The notes under the pieces are model-generated. The model saw nothing but the letters and a program-made list of their open reading frames with translations. It was not told where the DNA came from and did not search any database. From positions 1 to 64,000 of the forward strand of contig NZ_CP031415.1 in NCBI RefSeq assembly GCF_003367315.1: 64,000 nt of DNA, given 5' to 3'. The position numbers and the translations under genes were made by a program. Each line of letters begins with the position of its first letter. Position 1 is the stretch's first letter. Positions 21,417 to 30,211 of the stretch are shown piece by piece. This stretch comes from Saccharospirillum mangrovi (GTDB lineage Bacteria; Pseudomonadota; Gammaproteobacteria; Pseudomonadales; Natronospirillaceae).

Positions 21417-22313
21417 ATGTCCAGCACTGCCAATCATGACCATTACTACGTGCCAGCGCAGAGTCGACTGCCGGTGTGGATGGCCTTTGCCATGTTCCTG
21501 ACGGTATTTGGCGCCGGCAGCATGTTGCGTGATCGGGCCATCGAAGCGGAATCATCCAACGCGCATTGGTTTTTCATCGCCGGGTTCGCTGTCATAGCGT
21601 TCGTTCTGTACAACTGGTTCAGTGAAGTTATTCGGGAAAACCACGCCGGCTTGAACAGCCCGCAACTCAAGCAGTCTTATGTTTGGGGAATGGGTTGGTT
21701 TATTTTTTCCGAAGTGATGTTTTTCGCCGCCTTCTTTGGCGCGCTTTTCTACGTTCGTAATCTGGTTGGCCCATGGCTCGGTGGTGAAGGCTCCAAAGGC
21801 GTTTCAAATTATCTCTATCCCGGCTTTGAATTCAGTTGGCCGTTGCTCAGTAATCCAAACAACACGCTGTTCCATGCACCTGAAGAAGTCATTCACGCCT
21901 TTGGTCTGCCGCTGGTGAATACCATCATTCTGGTTGCTTCCAGCGTTACCTTGACCATTGGCCATCACGCACTGCGTGCAGAACATCGTAAAGCACTCAT
22001 GTTCTGGTTGGGCATTACCATTCTGCTCGGTATCAGCTTTTTGGTGTTGCAGGCTGAGGAATACATGGAAGCCTATACCCATTTGGGTTTAACGCTTCAT
22101 AGTGGCATCTACGGTTCGACCTTCTTTATGTTGACCGGATTTCACGGCGCACACGTCACTATCGGAACCTTGATGTTGATCGTGCAATTTCTGCGGGTGT
22201 TGCGCGGGCACTTTAAACCGGACGATCACTTTGGCTTTGAAGCGGCCGCCTGGTATTGGCACTTTGTGGATGTGGTTTGGTTGTGTCTCTTCGTGCTGGT
22301 GTATTGGATCTGA
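21417..22313 (+). CDS. coxC: Cytochrome c oxidase subunit III
   Basis: Subunit III is the non-redox core subunit that supports proton uptake and stability. From ATG 21417 (MSSTANHDHYYVPAQSRLPVWM), preceded by AATGGAG, it is 298 residues with seven membrane segments; the conserved WGMGWFIFSEVMFFAAFFGA, HALRAEHRK and WYWHFVDVVWLCLFVLVYW are present. An in-frame ATG at 21405 is an alternative. A terminator follows the stop. Confidence 0.97.
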   Translation: MSSTANHDHYYVPAQSRLPVWMAFAMFLTVFGAGSMLRDRAIEAESSNAHWFFIAGFAVIAFVLYNWFSEVIRENHAGLNSPQLKQSYVWGMGWFIFSEVMFFAAFFGALFYVRNLVGPWLGGEGSKGVSNYLYPGFEFSWPLLSNPNNTLFHAPEEVIHAFGLPLVNTIILVASSVTLTIGHHALRAEHRKALMFWLGITILLGISFLVLQAEEYMEAYTHLGLTLHSGIYGSTFFMLTGFHGAHVTIGTLMLIVQFLRVLRGHFKPDDHFGFEAAAWYWHFVDVVWLCLFVLVYWI

Positions 22314-22320
22314 ATATAAA

Positions 22321-22346
22321 AAGGGCGGCTAAGGCCGCCTTTTTTA
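22321..22346. terminator. Terminator between coxC and the DUF2909 gene
   Basis: The stem GGCGGC / GCCGCC (22324-22329 with 22334-22339) has a TAAG loop and is flanked by an A-run before and a T-run after. It can serve both convergent genes. Confidence 0.82.
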
Positions 22347-22349
22347 ACC

Positions 22350-22574
22350 TCAGTATTGTCCGACCCAGGGTGCCTGTTGCGACAGCTCACCCGTCACGAA
22401 ACCGATCACCAGTACGACAATAATTAAGACGGCCAGACTGACGCGAATGGTCAGTAAGGTCAGCAGCCGTTTGGATTCCGATTGATCTCTGAATAAGGAC
22501 GTCAGAGCACCGCTCAGGGAAACCAGCATGGCGATGATCAGCAGTATGAGAATGACTTTTAACAGTAACGCCAT
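22350..22574 (-). CDS. Small twin-transmembrane protein (DUF2909)
   Basis: A 74-residue protein with two hydrophobic helices (about 4-26 and 42-64) separated by a charged segment RDQSESKRL. It matches the DUF2909 family that sits in this exact spot, antisense between coxC and surf1, in many gammaproteobacteria. The start at 22574 (MALLLKVILILL) is chosen on the hydrophobic N-terminus; the longer open frame upstream overlaps surf1. A role near the oxidase is implied by position only. Confidence 0.8.
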   Translation of the reverse strand: MALLLKVILILLIIAMLVSLSGALTSLFRDQSESKRLLTLLTIRVSLAVLIIVVLVIGFVTGELSQQAPWVGQY

Positions 22575-22604
22575 GAAACAGACTCTCTTTGTCAGTTGCG
22601 CAGA

Positions 22605-23324
22605 ATGGTGAGCATTCGCCCGGGGTGGCCGTTGACCATTTTTGTAGCGATTTTTTTTCCGGTCTTTGTCGGCCTGGGCATTTGGCAGCTTAACAGAGCC
22701 AACGAGAAAGCTCAGCTTGAGGCACAGATTCAGGCTGGTCGCGAAGTCAGATTGTTGGCGCCAGCAGAAACGCCGGTGCTTTATCAGCACTATCAAGTGA
22801 GCGGGCGGCTGGATAATCGACACCTGTGGTTGCTGGACAACCGGACACACCAGGGTCGTGCCGGCTACGAAGTCTGGTTGCCGTTGGTGACCGATTCCGG
22901 ATGGTATTTGGTGTCGGCCGGTTGGGTCGCGGGAAGCTCCGATCGACACCAACTGCCAGACGTTGTATTGCCCAATGACTATCGCCCCTGGCTGGCTCAG
23001 ACCCGGCCATTGAGTCGGACGATTACTCTGGACCAGGCCGAACAGAATTCTCACTGGCCACAACGAATACAAACCCTGGATCCCGATCTCATGGCCGCGC
23101 AATTGGATCGGTCAAAACCGCTGGGCCTGTTGCAATTGACCGAGGGCCAGCCAGGCGTTGGACCGATTATCTGGACCCCCACGGTGATGACCGCGCAACG
23201 CCATCGAGGTTATGCCGTGCAATGGTTTGGCATGGCCGTTGCGCTGGTGTTGATGTACGTCTATGCGGGTTATCGATTCGCCCAGCCAACCCAAACAAAC
23301 AGCCATAAGGAAGACTCTGAATGA
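22605..23324 (+). CDS. SURF1 family cytochrome oxidase assembly protein
   Basis: SURF1 helps insert haem a into subunit I. The 239-residue protein has an N-terminal and a C-terminal membrane helix around a periplasmic domain, with the family signatures PVFVGLGIWQLNRAN at the start, GYEVWLPLV in the middle and HRGYAVQWFGMAVALVLMY at the end. I chose ATG 22605; an in-frame TTG at 22596 and GTG at 22608 are alternatives. Its stop overlaps the next ATG by 4 bp. Confidence 0.93.
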   Translation: MVSIRPGWPLTIFVAIFFPVFVGLGIWQLNRANEKAQLEAQIQAGREVRLLAPAETPVLYQHYQVSGRLDNRHLWLLDNRTHQGRAGYEVWLPLVTDSGWYLVSAGWVAGSSDRHQLPDVVLPNDYRPWLAQTRPLSRTITLDQAEQNSHWPQRIQTLDPDLMAAQLDRSKPLGLLQLTEGQPGVGPIIWTPTVMTAQRHRGYAVQWFGMAVALVLMYVYAGYRFAQPTQTNSHKEDSE

Positions 23325-23899
23325 GCAAAGCGAGCGGATCGAATCTGAATTACAGTCGCCTGCAGTTGCTGATTATTTTGCTGACGCCACTGCTGGTTAT
23401 GGCAGCGGCAACCGGCTTGTATTACTCCGGTTGGCTGGTGCCGGTTGAGCGGGTTAATAAAGGTGTGTTGCTGGACCCGGTTCTGCAGTTGTCGGATTTT
23501 GGTCTGGAGGCTGCGGACGTTAATCCAGAACACCAATGGTTGATGATTCAGACATCGGCGCGCTGTAACGCTCAGTGCCTGGACCGCGTTCATACTCAAC
23601 GTCAGATTCATGTTTCGTTGGGCAAAGACGAACCACGCATGAAACGGTTGTTGTTGACTGAATCTCAAGGGTTGGACGCGTTGGAACATGACTTCCCTGG
23701 CTTAACCGTTGTGACACAACAACGCAGTCAATACAGCGCAGAATTGCTCAGTCGAATTCCGGCAAATTTCGCTGAGCAAGATTTTATTTTTGTCGTCGAC
23801 CCGCTGGGGAATATTCCGCTCTACTTCACACCGGCAAACGACTACAAAGATCAACTGGCCGATCTGGAAACCTTGCTGGATCTGTCGACCATTGGTTAG
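23321..23899 (+). CDS. Membrane-anchored CxxxC protein of the cox cluster
   Basis: A 192-residue protein with one N-terminal membrane anchor (about 13-36) and a periplasmic domain. It corresponds by position to the uncharacterised gene between surf1 and ctaA in Pseudomonas-type cox loci. Residues Cys82 and Cys86 form a CNAQC motif in a setting (WLMIQTSARCNAQCLDR) that resembles the copper-binding CxxxC of Sco proteins, and the C-terminus IFVVDPLGNIPLYF looks like the end of a thioredoxin fold. A copper or thiol role is an inference. It overlaps surf1 by 4 bp and ctaA follows after 9 bp. Confidence 0.75.
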   Translation: MSKASGSNLNYSRLQLLIILLTPLLVMAAATGLYYSGWLVPVERVNKGVLLDPVLQLSDFGLEAADVNPEHQWLMIQTSARCNAQCLDRVHTQRQIHVSLGKDEPRMKRLLLTESQGLDALEHDFPGLTVVTQQRSQYSAELLSRIPANFAEQDFIFVVDPLGNIPLYFTPANDYKDQLADLETLLDLSTIG

Positions 23900-23908
23900 G
23901 AGTTGAAC

Positions 23909-24925
23909 ATGCTGTCATCCAGAAACGCCAAGCCAGGTTTTCGGTTGGCCGCTTTCGCGACCTGTTTTGCCATGGCGGTAGTTGTGCTTGGTGCGTTTAC
24001 CCGTTTGGTCGATGCCGGCCTGGGTTGCCCGGACTGGCCCACCTGCTATGGGCACGTTTGGGCGCCGCAAAGCGACGCCGAAGTCGATGCTGCCAATCTT
24101 GCCTATCCGGACATGCCGGTGAATCTGGAAAAGACCTGGCCGGAAATGGTGCATCGTTATCTGGCTTCGACACTGGGTTTGCTCATCATCGGCCTGGCTG
24201 TGGTGTCTTTCCGCAATCGACGTTTCCCGGGGCAGCCATTCAAGCTGCCGTTATTGCTCTTGGCGTTGGTGATTCTGCAAGGCGCCTTTGGTGCCTGGAC
24301 CGTTACGCTGAAGCTCTGGCCGCAAGTGGTGACCGCTCATTTGCTGGGCGGATTTTTAACCTTTTCGTTGCTCTGGCTGTTGACGTTACGGCTCGGTGGG
24401 TCGCAACCCATTCAGCTGTTTTCGCTGCAACAGCGGGCGCTGCCGCGCGGTTTGGCGGCGTTGGCTTTGATGGTGGTGGTGGTGCAGATATTTCTGGGTG
24501 GTTGGGTAACGTCAAATTACGCCGCCCTGGCCTGCCCCGATTTCCCGCTGTGTCAGTCGCAATTGTTGCCACAGACTGACTTTGTTGCCGGGTTTGATCT
24601 GGCGCATCCGATTGGGCCGAACTACCTCGGCGGGCATTTGGATATACCGGCACGCACGGCTATTCATCTGGCGCATCGACTGGGTGCTCTGCTTACGTTG
24701 ACGGTGGTTATCTGGCTGGCTGTGCGCTTGTTCAAAGCCCGGTTTGCACCGATGGCCGTGGCAGTGTTGTTGGTACTAATAGTTCAGGTCAGTCTGGGCA
24801 TCAGCAATGTGGTATTCGGTTTGCCATTGTGGATTGCCGTGCTGCATAACCTCTTTGGTGCGTTATTGCTGGCGTCGCTGGTGGCGGTTAATTACGAGCT
24901 TTATCGGGAGGCGAATCATGTCTAA
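23909..24925 (+). CDS. ctaA: Haem A synthase CtaA (COX15)
   Basis: CtaA oxidises the C8 methyl of haem O to give haem A. The 338-residue protein has about eight membrane segments with the conserved GAFTRLVDAGLGCPDWPTCYG and EMVHRYLAS, and later AIHLAHRLGALLT, supplying haem-ligand histidines. ATG 23909 is preferred over TTG 23903 because the TTAGGAG ribosome binding site ends at 23902, giving proper spacing only for the ATG. Its last 8 bp overlap ctaB. Confidence 0.96.
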   Translation: MLSSRNAKPGFRLAAFATCFAMAVVVLGAFTRLVDAGLGCPDWPTCYGHVWAPQSDAEVDAANLAYPDMPVNLEKTWPEMVHRYLASTLGLLIIGLAVVSFRNRRFPGQPFKLPLLLLALVILQGAFGAWTVTLKLWPQVVTAHLLGGFLTFSLLWLLTLRLGGSQPIQLFSLQQRALPRGLAALALMVVVVQIFLGGWVTSNYAALACPDFPLCQSQLLPQTDFVAGFDLAHPIGPNYLGGHLDIPARTAIHLAHRLGALLTLTVVIWLAVRLFKARFAPMAVAVLLVLIVQVSLGISNVVFGLPLWIAVLHNLFGALLLASLVAVNYELYREANHV

Positions 24926-25814
24926 GTCCATCGCGGTTGGGAAAGTGGCGTTGTGGCGCGACTTTCTGGAAATGACCAAACCCAAGGTGGTGCTGCTGAT
25001 GTTGATCACAGCCTGGGTTGGTATGGCACTCGCGCCCAAAGGCGACCACGCGGCCATCGGGATGTTGGTTGGTACTCTGGGTATTGCTGCCCTGGCGGCG
25101 GCAGGTGCGGCCTTTAATCATTTGCTCGATCGCCAGCTCGATCAACGCATGGCGCGCACTCACCGTCGTCCGGTGGCGACCGGTCGGGTGTCGTTGCAGC
25201 AAGGGTTTATGTTCGCCGCCAGTTTGACGGTGGGTGGCTTTGTTGTGCTGTACGCCTGGGTTAATGCGTTAACCGCCTGGCTGACTTTAGCGTCGATGGT
25301 TGGTTACGCCGTGGTGTACACGGTCTTTCTGAAGCGGGCCACGCCGCAGAACATTGTTATCGGTGGTTTGGCCGGGGCTATGCCTCCTTTGTTGGGCTGG
25401 ACCAGTGTGTCTGGTCAGGTGGATTCATTGCCGCTGTTGCTGGTGCTGATTATCTTCGCCTGGACTCCCCCGCATTTCTGGGCACTGGCGATTCATCGGC
25501 TCAAAGATTATCAAAACGCGGATGTGCCCATGATGCCGGTCACCCACGGCGTCGCCTATACCAAGATCAATGTCTGGTTGTATTCCTGGCTGTTGCTGGC
25601 GATATCAATGCTGCCATTCGCAACACTGAAAGCCGGGCCGGTATATGCGGTCTGCGCCTTTGTATTGGGTGCCCGATACTTGCAATGGAACTGGTGGCTG
25701 CTGGCGGATCGGCGTCCGGACGCTGCCTGGGGCTCCTTCCGTTTCTCGATCACTTATCTGCTGTTACTCTTTGTCGCTCTTTTGTTGGATTACAGTTTAA
25801 GAGTCTGGTTATGA
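24918..25814 (+). CDS. ctaB: Protoheme IX farnesyltransferase (haem O synthase) CtaB/CyoE
   Basis: This UbiA-family prenyltransferase attaches a farnesyl group to protohaem to make haem O, the substrate of CtaA. The 298-residue protein has LEMTKPKVVLLMLITAWVGM, the Asp-rich motif in FNHLLDRQLDQRMARTHRRP, and TPPHFWALAIHRLKDY. ATG 24918 follows GGGAGGCG and overlaps the end of ctaA; its stop overlaps the sco start in an ATGA. Confidence 0.96.
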   Translation: MSKSIAVGKVALWRDFLEMTKPKVVLLMLITAWVGMALAPKGDHAAIGMLVGTLGIAALAAAGAAFNHLLDRQLDQRMARTHRRPVATGRVSLQQGFMFAASLTVGGFVVLYAWVNALTAWLTLASMVGYAVVYTVFLKRATPQNIVIGGLAGAMPPLLGWTSVSGQVDSLPLLLVLIIFAWTPPHFWALAIHRLKDYQNADVPMMPVTHGVAYTKINVWLYSWLLLAISMLPFATLKAGPVYAVCAFVLGARYLQWNWWLLADRRPDAAWGSFRFSITYLLLLFVALLLDYSLRVWL

Positions 25815-26479
25815 CATCGAGTAATTCCGGCGGCGCGCCACAGCAGCGCCGCAATGTTCTGCTGACAGCCGGTGTGCTGTTTGCCGTCGTTATCGCGATT
25901 TTTGTGGGTGCAATAGTTCGGACCATAACAGCAAAACCCGATTTGACCGCCGCGCTTGAAGCACAAAATGCGCTCTATTTCGAAGACCCGCGTCCGGTAC
26001 CGGCGGTCGAACTGACCGATCACAACGGCAATCTCGTCAATACGGCCCAACTGGACGATGGACATTGGCGACTGATTAATTTCGGCTACACCTTCTGCCC
26101 GGATATCTGCCCCACCAACATGGCTGATCTGGCCAACGCCTATCGCGGCCTGACCGAAGACGGTTTGAGCGACCGTCTGGATGTCTGGATGATTACCGTC
26201 GATCCAGCGCGCGACAGCGTAGAACAGTTGGCGCAATACGTGCCCTTTTTCCATCCTGATTTCACTGGCCTGACTGGCGATGAAAACAACGCCATTCAAC
26301 CGTTGGCGCGTCAGCTCAATACGGTGTTCTATCCGGAAGGCGAAGGTGATGTTTATACCGTGGCGCACAGCGATAATCTGGCGGTGTTGAACCCGCAGGG
26401 TGACTATGTGGCGTTGATCCGGCCGCCGCACAGCCCGGATCAGTATCGACAGGCCATGCGTTTATTGATGCAGAATTGA
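25811..26479 (+). CDS. SCO1/SenC family copper chaperone
   Basis: Sco proteins deliver copper to, or reduce cysteines of, the CuA site of subunit II. From ATG 25811 the protein is 222 residues with an N-terminal membrane anchor (about 16-38), a thioredoxin fold, the copper-binding Cys96 and Cys100 in FGYTFCPDICPTN, and a downstream His in YTVAHSDNLAVL. It overlaps ctaB by 4 bp and closes the cox assembly operon. Confidence 0.94.
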   Translation: MTSSNSGGAPQQRRNVLLTAGVLFAVVIAIFVGAIVRTITAKPDLTAALEAQNALYFEDPRPVPAVELTDHNGNLVNTAQLDDGHWRLINFGYTFCPDICPTNMADLANAYRGLTEDGLSDRLDVWMITVDPARDSVEQLAQYVPFFHPDFTGLTGDENNAIQPLARQLNTVFYPEGEGDVYTVAHSDNLAVLNPQGDYVALIRPPHSPDQYRQAMRLLMQN

Positions 26480-26489
26480 ACGTCTGACG

Positions 26490-27692
26490 TCAGCGTCTGA
26501 TAGCCGGGGCCTGTCTCCGGCTTAGCCAGCGCCATAACCACTCCATTGGCCCCAATCGAAAATACCGCAACCACAGCGCAGTGAAGGCAGCGTTAACCAG
26601 CCAGATGCCAATTGTTACCAAAAACAATTGCCCGAACGATAGTCGCTCAAACCAGCCCAACCCAAAACCGTAGAACAGACTTGTCGCTATCAGGCTTTGC
26701 AAAAGGTAGTTGCTCAAAGCCAAGCGTCCGATCGCCGCCAGACCCCGTCCCAACAAAAACGTCGGCCAACGCTGCCAGCACAGAATCGCGAGGCAGATGG
26801 TACTCAGCGTCAGACAGGCCGCCCCGAGATAACTCAAAACACCCCGCCCCAGCACCAGCGTTTCCGGATCGAACTGATGAAAGCTTTGGTAACTGTAACT
26901 CGTGGCTTTAAAAGCCAGGCCGGCCAATACACTCAGCAGCAAACACCGCCAGTAAGCAGCACGCGGCCATTGGCCGGCGGCAAACCCCAGACGGAACAGC
27001 GCCATACCGAGCAACATCCAGCCGCCGACAAACCAAAAGGTGCCGAAGGGAATACCGACCAAGTGCATTTCCAGCGTGCGGCTGAAGCGCCAGCTTTGGT
27101 TCTGCCACCAGGCGCCGCGCAGTGCGTCGATTTCCAGAGTAAAGGCGTTCGGGTCGGCGGCGTAAACGGCGCTGCGTACGTCGGCAGGAATCAAAACAAT
27201 TTCCAACAAACTCAGCGCGGGAATCACCGCCAGAAACGCCAAACCGATTTGCCATTGCCGACGTCGCGACCAGTGCACGCTGGGCGCCAGTATCCAGGCG
27301 GCCAAGGCGTAAGGCACCAGAATGTCGCCAGTCCAGATCAGATAAGCGTGGATCAGGCCGATCAGCAAAAGCCCAATACTGCGTCGCCGCTGTTGAACAA
27401 CCGGATCGTGGCCGGCCATTTGCGCGCGCTGCGCCGCCAACCAGATACCGATGCCGAACAAACAGGACAGCAAGCCGACAAACACCTGCTCCGCCAGGAA
27501 ATAGCCGATGCCGTGCAGCAGACGATCCAATGTCGATAAGGGCTCGTGGATATTGGGCAACGAATAGGCGTCTTCCACTCGGCCAAACGCCTGAATGTTC
27601 ATCACCAGAATGCCGAGAATCGCCAGGCCACGCAGGCTGTCGATAAAGACCAGTCGATCAGAGCCAGGCGTTTCGTTGCCAATTGAAGTCAA
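26490..27692 (-). CDS. DUF418 family membrane protein (YeiB-like)
   Basis: A 400-residue polytopic membrane protein with the family N-terminus RLVFIDSLRGLAILGILVMNIQAFG and a C-terminal DUF418 region ending in GPMEWLWRWLSRR. About ten hydrophobic segments are visible. It uses a TTG start supported by a GGAG ribosome binding site that lies inside the last codons of the upstream btuF-like gene, so the pair is probably translationally coupled. The function of the family is not established. Confidence 0.85.
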   Translation of the reverse strand: MTSIGNETPGSDRLVFIDSLRGLAILGILVMNIQAFGRVEDAYSLPNIHEPLSTLDRLLHGIGYFLAEQVFVGLLSCLFGIGIWLAAQRAQMAGHDPVVQQRRRSIGLLLIGLIHAYLIWTGDILVPYALAAWILAPSVHWSRRRQWQIGLAFLAVIPALSLLEIVLIPADVRSAVYAADPNAFTLEIDALRGAWWQNQSWRFSRTLEMHLVGIPFGTFWFVGGWMLLGMALFRLGFAAGQWPRAAYWRCLLLSVLAGLAFKATSYSYQSFHQFDPETLVLGRGVLSYLGAACLTLSTICLAILCWQRWPTFLLGRGLAAIGRLALSNYLLQSLIATSLFYGFGLGWFERLSFGQLFLVTIGIWLVNAAFTALWLRYFRLGPMEWLWRWLSRRQAPAIRR

Positions 27693-27695
27693 TTA

Positions 27696-28550
27696 CTAGT
27701 CTCCATACGCCGCGCGGATGCGGTCCAGATCGGCGCAGAGCTGCGTCGCGGCCGTCAACAGGCTGGGTGTTGGTCGATGCAGACGCTCGCTATCGGCCTG
27801 AATCAAGGCGTTGTGTTGCACGGCACGCAGTCGCGACCATTGCAGCCATTGGTCACCCTGGTCGGTCACGATGACATCCGGGTCGGCCGCCAGCACCGTC
27901 TCGATGCTGATTTGCGGCGAGATGACCGGCAGCTCCGCGAAGACGTTTCGCCCGCCACACAGCGCAATAACATCGCTGATGTAGGAATCACCATTCAGGG
28001 TGTAGATCGGCTGGTGCCATACCTCGTAAAAGACACTCAACTCGGAGCGCTCGGCAAACTGATCAGCCAAAGTGTGAATGCCGGTTTCGAAATCGTGCGC
28101 GGCCGCTTCGGCGGATTCGTTGTGTCCGGTCAATTGGCCGAAATCGCGCAGTGCGGTGGCAATGCTGTCGAAGCTTTGTGGATCGCTAAAAAACACCGGC
28201 ATGCCGAGCGCCACCAAACGATCCACTTGGGCGCGGTTGGGTGCGTCGGGATAGGCGATGATCAGATCCGGTTGCAGCGTCAGAATGGCTTCGGTGTTAA
28301 CGGTGTTGTAGTCGCCGACGCGGGTAATGGCTTTGGCGGCCTCCGGATAATCGGCAAAGCGGACGGTGGCGATTAAGGCGTCTTGCGCCTGGATGTAATA
28401 CAGCAATTCGGTGGCGTGTGGCACAAGGCTGACAACACGTTGTGCCGGTTGAGTCAGCGTGACCGAACGGCCCAGATCGTCGGTTATCTGAACATCGGCC
28501 TGGGCATCCAAGACGACCAACGCGCACAGGCACAGCAGAAGCTTTTTCAT
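27696..28550 (-). CDS. Cobalamin-type ABC transporter substrate-binding protein (BtuF-like)
   Basis: A 284-residue periplasmic binding protein with signal peptide MKKLLLCLCALVVLDAQA and the helical-backbone TroA/BtuF fold: RVVSLVPHATELLYYIQAQD, VGDYNTVNTEAILTLQPDLIIAY and LSVFYEVWHQPIYTLNG are typical of vitamin B12 or iron-complex binders. No btuC or btuD permease/ATPase gene is in the window. It is upstream of and coupled to the DUF418 gene and divergent from the peptidase gene. Confidence 0.88.
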   Translation of the reverse strand: MKKLLLCLCALVVLDAQADVQITDDLGRSVTLTQPAQRVVSLVPHATELLYYIQAQDALIATVRFADYPEAAKAITRVGDYNTVNTEAILTLQPDLIIAYPDAPNRAQVDRLVALGMPVFFSDPQSFDSIATALRDFGQLTGHNESAEAAAHDFETGIHTLADQFAERSELSVFYEVWHQPIYTLNGDSYISDVIALCGGRNVFAELPVISPQISIETVLAADPDVIVTDQGDQWLQWSRLRAVQHNALIQADSERLHRPTPSLLTAATQLCADLDRIRAAYGD

Positions 28551-28695
28551 AGCGGTCTTTTCTGAGGAATTGAACGGTAAGAAAGGTCAGCGCTCGATAC
28601 TAGAAAATGCCCGGCTCGCCATCAAGCCGGCAAACTGGGCAGCTTGTCAGGCCTGTGTCATGATGCCGCAGCAGCGCGCTTTTGAGGATTTACAG

Positions 28696-29664
28696 ATGCT
28701 CCCGCTCTATCCGGACATTCGACCGTTCGATCGCCAATGGCTCAGTGTGTCGGGCGGTCATCGGCTGTATGTCGAACAAGCGGGCACCCAGGGTGCGTTG
28801 CCGGTGGTGGTGGTTCACGGCGGTCCGGGTGCCGGCACGTCAGAACAGCTGCGCCGCTTTTTCGATCCCGATCATTACCACATCATCTTATTTGACCAGC
28901 GCGGTGCCGGTCGTTCTGAACCACACGCCGCTTTGCACCACAACGACAGCCAGTTGCTGGTTGAAGATCTGGAAACGCTGCGCCAACACCTCGGCCTGGA
29001 GAGCTGGGTGCTCTTCGGCGGCAGCTGGGGCGCGACGCTGGCGCTGCTCTACGCACAAACCTATCCGTTGCGTTGCCAGGCACTGATTTTGCGCGGCGTT
29101 TTCCTGGCTCGTCAGGTCGATGTCGATTGGTTATACGGCGGCGGTGCCGGGCGCTATTTCCCGGAAGAATGGGCGCGCTTCATCGAGCCGGTGTCGGGCC
29201 TGATGGGCAATGCGCTGATTGATGCCTATGCCCAGTTGCTGAATGGCAGCAACGATTTGGCCCGGGTCAGCGCGGCCAAAGCCTGGGCTCGCTGGGAAGC
29301 AGTCAACGCATCACTTCGACCGAGCCAGCAATCGCTGGACTATTTCACCTCGACGCACGTCGCGCTCAGTCTGGCGCGCATTTCGACGCACTATCTGTGT
29401 CATGGCTGCTTTCTCAAACCCAACCAACTGCTCGATCAAATGGACCGCCTCGCGGGCATACCCGGTTACATCGTGCACGGCCGTTACGACATGGTGTGCC
29501 CGCCGGACCAGGCCTGGGTGTTGGCCGAACTCTGGCCGGACGCGGAACTCGATGTGGTGCGTGAAGGCGGCCACTCCGCCTTTGATCCGGCCATGACCGA
29601 TGCACTGGTGCGCGCCACCCAAAGCGTCAGTGAACGGTTTGGTCAGGGCGACGAGGAGGCTTGA
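28696..29664 (+). CDS. pip: Prolyl aminopeptidase (proline iminopeptidase)
   Basis: This cytoplasmic alpha/beta-hydrolase removes N-terminal proline from peptides. From ATG 28696 (MLPLYPDIRPFDRQWLSVSG), with GAGG eight bases upstream, it is 322 residues, the usual size. It has the oxyanion region VVHGGPGAG, FDQRGAGRSEPH, the nucleophile elbow FGGSWGATLALLYAQ, the GRYDMVCPPDQAW loop with the catalytic Asp, and the catalytic His in EGGHSAFDP. The frame extends upstream to 28570 but without a good start. dtd follows after 3 bp. Confidence 0.93.
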   Translation: MLPLYPDIRPFDRQWLSVSGGHRLYVEQAGTQGALPVVVVHGGPGAGTSEQLRRFFDPDHYHIILFDQRGAGRSEPHAALHHNDSQLLVEDLETLRQHLGLESWVLFGGSWGATLALLYAQTYPLRCQALILRGVFLARQVDVDWLYGGGAGRYFPEEWARFIEPVSGLMGNALIDAYAQLLNGSNDLARVSAAKAWARWEAVNASLRPSQQSLDYFTSTHVALSLARISTHYLCHGCFLKPNQLLDQMDRLAGIPGYIVHGRYDMVCPPDQAWVLAELWPDAELDVVREGGHSAFDPAMTDALVRATQSVSERFGQGDEEA

Positions 29665-29667
29665 GCC

Positions 29668-30108
29668 ATGAAAGCCTTGATCCAGCGGGTACGGTTTGCG
29701 CGCGTCGAAGTGGCTGGTGAAATCATCGCCGACATCGGCCAAGGTCTGCTGGTGTTGGTCGGCATCGATAAAGGCGACGAAATCGACCGGGTGGAAAAGC
29801 TGGCGCACAAGCTGTTGCATTACCGCGTCTTCGCCGACGCCGACGGGCGGATGAATCTGAACGTGCAGGAAATTGAGGGCGAATTGCTGTTGGTGTCGCA
29901 GTTCACCCTGTCGGCAGACACCCAAAAGGGCCTGCGGCCCAGTTTCACGTCCGCCGCGCCGCCGTCCGATGGTGAACGCATATTCAATGCTCTGGTCGAT
30001 GACGTCCGCCAACGCTACCCGCGGGTGCAGACCGGCCGCTTTGGCGCCGATATGCAAATTGAACTGTTGAACGATGGTCCAGTGACATTTTTGCTCGACG
30101 TTCACTGA
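29668..30108 (+). CDS. dtd: D-aminoacyl-tRNA deacylase
   Basis: Dtd hydrolyses D-amino acids mischarged on tRNAs. The 146-residue protein starts MKALIQRVRFARVEV and has the SQFTLSADTQKG active-site region and the cross-subunit Gly-cisPro-type motif in its C-terminal third. The ATG lies 3 bp after the pip stop with GAGGAGG upstream. A weak hairpin (CGCCGT/ACGGCG near 30113-30136) follows but lacks a T-run. Confidence 0.94.
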   Translation: MKALIQRVRFARVEVAGEIIADIGQGLLVLVGIDKGDEIDRVEKLAHKLLHYRVFADADGRMNLNVQEIEGELLLVSQFTLSADTQKGLRPSFTSAAPPSDGERIFNALVDDVRQRYPRVQTGRFGADMQIELLNDGPVTFLLDVH

Positions 30109-30211
30109 TGTTCGCCGTCGTTCAATTAAACGGCGCGAATGACACCTTTTGGTCGTCTCCGCACAACCGATTGGATTAAACTGAACGGATGATCAGAAAA
30201 CGAGTTAATCA

